Made by a program: the position numbers and the translations under genes. Shown here piece after piece: positions 63,946 to 64,000 of a DNA stretch of 64,000 bases. Below the pieces are notes generated by a model. That model was not told where the DNA came from. It did not search any database and saw nothing but the letters and a program-made list of their open reading frames with translations. The DNA lies in the NCBI RefSeq assembly GCF_048820975.1, contig NZ_JBMEUF010000001.1, forward strand, positions 2,170,001 through 2,234,000, written 5' to 3'. Position 1 is the stretch's first letter. Each line of letters begins with the position of its first letter. Source of the DNA: Glaciecola sp048820975. Its GTDB lineage: Bacteria > Pseudomonadota > Gammaproteobacteria > Enterobacterales > Alteromonadaceae.

Positions 63946-64000
63946 TTAGTTTCTGCCTTTAGGAGACTTTTTAACTGCTTTAGCATTTGCCAAACAAGTA
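63946..64000 (-). CDS. Possible 3' end of a gene entering from the right
   Basis: Minus-strand frame open from the window edge to TAA at 63946-63948, giving CLANAKAVKKSPKGRN as the C-terminus. The basic tail and common codons look like a real end, but only 17 residues are visible. A plus-strand frame starting ATG 63796 is also open to the edge; it lacks a ribosome-binding site and has less typical codons. Confidence 0.3.
   Translation of the reverse strand, partial: TCLANAKAVKKSPKGRN

Noticed and set aside
63796..64000. Plus-strand frame open to the window edge (MNIGLILPNYQPITIS...)
   Set aside because: No ribosome-binding site, atypical codons, and a minus-strand frame at the same edge looks more like a real C-terminus. 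Cannot be settled without more sequence.
1..64000. CRISPR arrays, tRNA or rRNA genes
   Set aside because: No regularly spaced direct repeats and no RNA gene signatures were noticed on reading; a covariance-model scan would be needed to exclude small RNAs.

Overview
The window reads as chromosomal DNA of a marine gammaproteobacterium of the Alteromonadales (Alteromonas/Glaciecola/Paraglaciecola type). This rests on the moderate-to-low GC, the glmU-glmS pair, speA, cydABDC, an intact Rut pyrimidine-degradation operon with RutR, several GGDEF proteins, RND pumps and a TonB-dependent receptor. The placement is an inference from gene content; there is no rRNA or tRNA gene in the window to anchor it.

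Layout. (a) 1-3.8 kb: the 3' part of a TonB-dependent receptor and a patatin-like lipase. (b) 3.8-7.6 kb: poorly recognisable small, secreted or broken genes, including a gene with a stop codon inside its signal peptide, a PilZ-like fragment and a remnant that looks like an IS91-family transposase. (c) 7.6-18.6 kb: a defence island with a SIR2-like NAD-hydrolase-type protein (+ strand), then a six-gene minus-strand operon in the order hsdM, hsdS, coiled-coil membrane protein, hsdR, HEPN protein, PLD-type protein. The coiled-coil gene occupies the slot that prrC (anticodon nuclease) occupies in the EcoprrI locus. (d) 18.7-24.6 kb: glmU-glmS, and an alkA-ogt-eamA alkylation-repair operon led by a 59-codon stump of an Ada-type zinc domain. 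(e) 24.6-31.9 kb: a beta-lactamase-fold hydrolase, a diguanylate cyclase, speA, a response regulator with a degenerate GGDEF domain, and lactate permease. (f) 32-36.8 kb: an RND efflux pump and adaptor divergent from a TetR regulator, with an inverted-repeat operator between them. (g) 36.8-43 kb: an acyltransferase, a degenerate GGDEF membrane protein, a GAF-containing GspE/PilB-type ATPase and a secreted propeller-like protein. (h) 43-48.9 kb: cydABDC, bd-type quinol oxidase and its assembly exporter. (i) 49.4-54.3 kb: an MMPL/RND exporter, a LolA-like periplasmic protein, an outer-membrane protein and a DUF2892 membrane protein. (j) 54.3-61.2 kb: rutR divergent from rutABCDEF, then a methylmalonate/malonate-semialdehyde dehydrogenase. 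(k) 61.3-64 kb: a sigma-54 activator with a cysteine-rich PAS domain, divergent from a DUF3365 haem protein that has a good -24/-12 promoter, then a 55-residue peptide gene with a large inverted repeat upstream.

How the parts work together. RutA-F should convert uracil to 3-hydroxypropionate plus ammonium; the adjacent dehydrogenase offers a second exit from malonate semialdehyde to acetyl-CoA. Two RutR boxes lie between rutR and rutA. No uracil permease (rutG) is seen. The main candidates for something new are the prr-like restriction operon with its three extra genes, the truncated Ada leader in front of alkA, the sigma-54/haem-protein pair, and the small peptide gene at the right edge. All assignments are from reading the sequence; no database search was run.
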